A stretch of DNA of 64,000 bases from positions 164,606-228,605 of the forward strand of contig NSIP01000003.1 of assembly GCA_002737725.1 (NCBI GenBank). The letters run 5' to 3'. This document shows, in pieces, positions 61,832-64,000 of this stretch. The first letter of the stretch is position 1. Every line of letters starts with the position of its first letter. Below the pieces are notes generated by a model that was given only the letters and a program-made list of their open reading frames with translations, had not been told where the DNA came from and did no database searches. Made by a program: the position numbers and the translations under genes. Origin of the DNA: Rhodospirillaceae bacterium. GTDB lineage: Bacteria > Pseudomonadota > Alphaproteobacteria > Rhodospirillales > Rhodospirillaceae.

Positions 61832-63016
61832 ATGCCCGATTTTAACTCTTTAGGCCTGCCAAAACCTACCGCCCAAACGCGAGTCGTCGTGGCGATGTCG
61901 GGTGGCGTGGACAGTTCGGTCACTGCGGGCATTTTGGCTCAGCAGGGCTATGATGTGGTGGGCTTCACCATGCAACTCTATGACCACGGGTCGGCAACCA
62001 GCTCCTCCAAGTCGTGCTGCGCGGGTCAGGACATTTATGACGCCAAGCGCGTGGCCGACACCCTGAAAATTCCGCATTACGTACTGGACTACGAAAGCAC
62101 CTTCCAAAAGGACGTCATCGAAAAATTCGCCGACTCATATGTGGCTGGCGAAACGCCTATTCCTTGCGTGTTGTGTAATCAGACGGTGAAATTCCGCGAC
62201 CTGTTGAAGGCCGCGCGCGATATTGGCGGCGATTGTCTGGCCACAGGCCATTATGCGCAGCGCGTGATGGGCGAGGGCGGCGCGCAGTTGCACCGGGCCG
62301 CCGACCCTGACCGTGACCAAAGTTATTTTCTATTCGCCACCACCAAAACACAGCTCGACTATTTGCGGTTTCCTTTAGGCGGTATGCTCAAGCCCGAAGC
62401 GCGCGCCATTGCGCGCAAGCTTGGCATTGCGGTGGCAGATAAGCCCGACAGCCAAGACATCTGTTTTGTCCCCACCGGCAGCTACACCGACATCGTTCAA
62501 AAATTACGCCCCGAGGCCATGCAAAGTGGCGACTTCGTGCATGTCGATGGTCGCGTCCTGGGCCAACATAAGGGCGTGATCAATTACACCGTTGGTCAAC
62601 GCCGGGGCTTGGGCCTGGGCGGTGAAGTCGAGCCGTTGTATGTGGTGCGCATTGATGCCGCAAACAGACGCGTTGTTGTCGGCTTCAAAGAAGATGTGCT
62701 GCGCGATGCGTTCAAGCTAACGGGCATCAACTGGCTGGGCGCAGGCGAAACGATTCCAGCCGATGGCTTTCGCGCTCATGTGAAATTGCGCAATACACAG
62801 ACACCAATCGCTGCAACGGTTCTGCCTGCTGATGTGCACGGCGCGGCAAACGTTGTGCTCGACACACCTGCCGAAGCCGTAACGCCAGGCCAAGCCTGTG
62901 TGTTTTACGAAGGCGAGCGCGTGCTGGGCGGCGGGTGGATTGCGCGCGATGATGCCAAAGCGTTTGTGCCTCACAATATGCGCAAAACCCATGCTAAAGT
63001 GGCTGCTGAAGTATAG
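61832..63016 (+). CDS. mnmA: tRNA-specific 2-thiouridylase MnmA
   Basis: 394 residues. Puts sulfur on U34 of tRNA-Lys, Glu and Gln using ATP and a persulfide relay. PP-loop SGGVDSSV (about 23-30), catalytic Cys112 in PCVLCNQTVKF, second Cys in DSQDICFVPTG, YFLFATTKTQLDYLRFPLGG, GQRRGLGLGG in the C-terminal part. The N-terminus has a short extension. Downstream of the desulfurase/ferredoxin genes, which suggests a shared sulfur route. Confidence 0.96.
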   Translation: MPDFNSLGLPKPTAQTRVVVAMSGGVDSSVTAGILAQQGYDVVGFTMQLYDHGSATSSSKSCCAGQDIYDAKRVADTLKIPHYVLDYESTFQKDVIEKFADSYVAGETPIPCVLCNQTVKFRDLLKAARDIGGDCLATGHYAQRVMGEGGAQLHRAADPDRDQSYFLFATTKTQLDYLRFPLGGMLKPEARAIARKLGIAVADKPDSQDICFVPTGSYTDIVQKLRPEAMQSGDFVHVDGRVLGQHKGVINYTVGQRRGLGLGGEVEPLYVVRIDAANRRVVVGFKEDVLRDAFKLTGINWLGAGETIPADGFRAHVKLRNTQTPIAATVLPADVHGAANVVLDTPAEAVTPGQACVFYEGERVLGGGWIARDDAKAFVPHNMRKTHAKVAAEV

Positions 63017-63025
63017 GAGTGCCTC

Positions 63026-63709
63026 ATGGCTTGCAGCAATTCGTGCTTCGCTCCCTTCTTATGCCTTCCTGCGATTGTTTTTTTTGGATTGTTTGTGAAT
63101 ACGGCCACGGCCCACGCCGAAGGCAACCGTTACAAATATCCGCGCGCGTACAAAGCCGACATCAGCCCGGTGGTAGCGCATCGTGCCATTAGCGAGAATA
63201 AGCGTACCGTGTTGATTGATGTGCGAAGCCTCGAAGAATACGTAGGCGGTCATGCGCCAATGGCCGACAACATTCCCTATCCGCGGGTGACGGGCAAAAA
63301 CAAAGACGACCCAAGTTATAAAGCAATGTCTGAAGCCGATTTCCTGGCAGAGATTGTTGCGCGCTATCCTAAAAAATCCACGCCCATCATCACCATGTGC
63401 CAAAGCGGGGGCCGCAGTGTTCTGGCGGCAAATATTTTGGCAAAAGCGGGCTATACTGATGTGCGGAGCGTGTGGAGCGGTTACTTAGGCAAGCCACTGA
63501 CCGACACCGACAACAACCCCGTCGATGTGAACGCCAATGGCATTATTAGCGGCGTGACATTGGGGGCCGATGGCAAACCCATTGAGGACCCTGGCGATAT
63601 GGATGGCTGGGCGGGCTACAACGACCTGCCGGTGTCCGATAACATCGAGAAAAGGCGGGTTCTTCTGCAATTTTACCAGCTATATGGCGTCGCGCGTGCG
63701 ACGAAATAG
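63026..63709 (+). CDS. exported rhodanese-domain protein
   Basis: 227 residues with a Sec signal (LCLPAIVFFGLFVNTATAHAE). Rhodanese domain (about 45-150): VLIDVRSLEEYVGGHAPMADNIPY and the active-site Cys in TMCQSGGRSVLAANILAKAGY; a Asp/Asn/Gly-rich C-terminal part (TDTDNNPVDVNANG) follows. Sulfur transfer in the periplasm or another thiol role. Nine bases after mnmA, so it may share its message, although it acts outside the cytoplasm. Confidence 0.88.
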   Translation: MACSNSCFAPFLCLPAIVFFGLFVNTATAHAEGNRYKYPRAYKADISPVVAHRAISENKRTVLIDVRSLEEYVGGHAPMADNIPYPRVTGKNKDDPSYKAMSEADFLAEIVARYPKKSTPIITMCQSGGRSVLAANILAKAGYTDVRSVWSGYLGKPLTDTDNNPVDVNANGIISGVTLGADGKPIEDPGDMDGWAGYNDLPVSDNIEKRRVLLQFYQLYGVARATK

Positions 63710-63820
63710 GGACGAAAAAGGCAACTTTTTCAGAGCTTTAGCGCGCGTTTGACTTTGCCCCCAGCGGCCCGTAAATAAGCGTGCCTCCGTGCGACACCTC
63801 AAGCGCGGAGAGGTTGGTAT

Positions 63821-63895
63821 GGCGCGGTAGCTCAGGGGTAGAGCAGCGGGATCATAATCCGTTGGTCGGGGGTTCAAATCCCTCCCGCGCTACCA
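63821..63895 (+). tRNA. tRNA with CAT anticodon (tRNA-Met, elongator most likely)
   Basis: 75 bases including encoded CCA. Acceptor stem GGCGCGG with CCGCGCT (first pair G-T), D-arm GCTC/GAGC, anticodon stem GCGGG with TCCGT and loop ATCATAA (anticodon CAT), T-arm GGGGG-TTCAAAT-CCCTC. The CAT anticodon also occurs in tRNA-Ile2 after lysidine modification, which I cannot exclude, but an initiator tRNA is unlikely (first pair is G-T, no three G-C pairs in the anticodon stem). Confidence 0.92.
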
Positions 63896-63923
63896 TTTCA
63901 ACAGCTAACTCATTGAAATAAAT

Positions 63924-63961
63924 CACCATCACTCACGCTCGTGCGAGTGGTCGCGATGGTG
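63924..63961 (+). terminator. hairpin after the tRNA, possible terminator
   Basis: Outer arms CACCATC (63924-63930) and GATGGTG (63955-63961), inner CACTC...GAGTG. No T-run follows, so factor-independent termination is uncertain. Confidence 0.35.
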
Positions 63962-64000
63962 TTGCTACAACCGACTGCTACACACGTCTTTAAACGGGAC

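Noticed and set aside
1..64000. CRISPR array, prophage, IS element or integrase
   Set aside because: No regular direct repeats with spacers, and no transposase, integrase or phage structural protein in any frame I read.

Overview
The window reads as a chromosomal segment of an alphaproteobacterium, moderately GC-rich by eye. Evidence: an NDUFA12-type complex I accessory gene beside DUF2155 and aat; an RNase E whose S1 domain is split by a long acidic insertion; the gene order aat, accC, accB, aroQ ... DsbA, M48 protease, aminotransferase, rne, amiC ... mrcA, prfB; and several intergenic palindrome families of the kind common in this class. I cannot place it to genus. No prophage, IS element, CRISPR array or rRNA is visible.

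Layout. 1-4.6 kb: end of an unidentified gene, a RidA/FemAB-like/small-protein operon, serA, and two small unknown genes. 4.6-8.3 kb: nrdJ, B12-dependent ribonucleotide reductase. 8.7-14.6 kb: NDUFA12, two tandem MlaD-like genes, DUF2155, aat, accC, accB, aroQ and a fused thiS-thiG. 14.9-16.1 kb: a wrecked flagellar hook gene (flgE). 16.1-26.3 kb: DUF2786-like protein, DsbA/ScsC-like protein, BepA-like protease, a degenerate gamma-glutamyltransferase-like lipoprotein, an aminotransferase, rne and amiC.

26.3-43.3 kb is an accessory segment lying between amiC and mrcA, genes that are usually adjacent. It holds relics of PAS and receiver-domain signalling genes, an anchored alpha/beta hydrolase, a compact operon (exported Cys protein, DoxX, PAS_5, seven-TM protein) followed upstream by a frameshifted second PAS_5 gene, an aldo/keto reductase with a secreted partner, an aldehyde dehydrogenase, a broken patatin gene, a VOC protein that lost its signal peptide to a nonsense codon, two alpha/beta hydrolases with His at the nucleophile position, an exported nitrilase-like protein without the catalytic Cys, a 3-hydroxyisobutyrate-dehydrogenase-like enzyme, a DUF4864 protein and an exported methyltransferase. 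It also carries most of the palindromic repeats. It looks like a mobile-gene-poor but fast-evolving periplasmic/catabolic gene pool with active gene decay.

43.3-64 kb returns to core functions: a SOUL lipoprotein, mrcA, prfB (with the classic programmed +1 frameshift), DUF455 ferritin-like protein, bcp, glnE, a YhdP/AsmA-like giant envelope protein, tyrS, anmK, an alpha/beta hydrolase, and a sulfur-handling run (Rrf2 regulator without cluster Cys, cysteine desulfurase, 2Fe-2S ferredoxin, mnmA, exported rhodanese), ending with a CAT-anticodon tRNA.

The best candidate for an undescribed system is the exported-Cys-protein/DoxX/PAS_5/7TM operon at 28.0-30.6 kb. The most informative evolutionary signals are the decay of flagellar and chemotaxis genes and the palindromic elements, one of which supplies the start codon of a gene.
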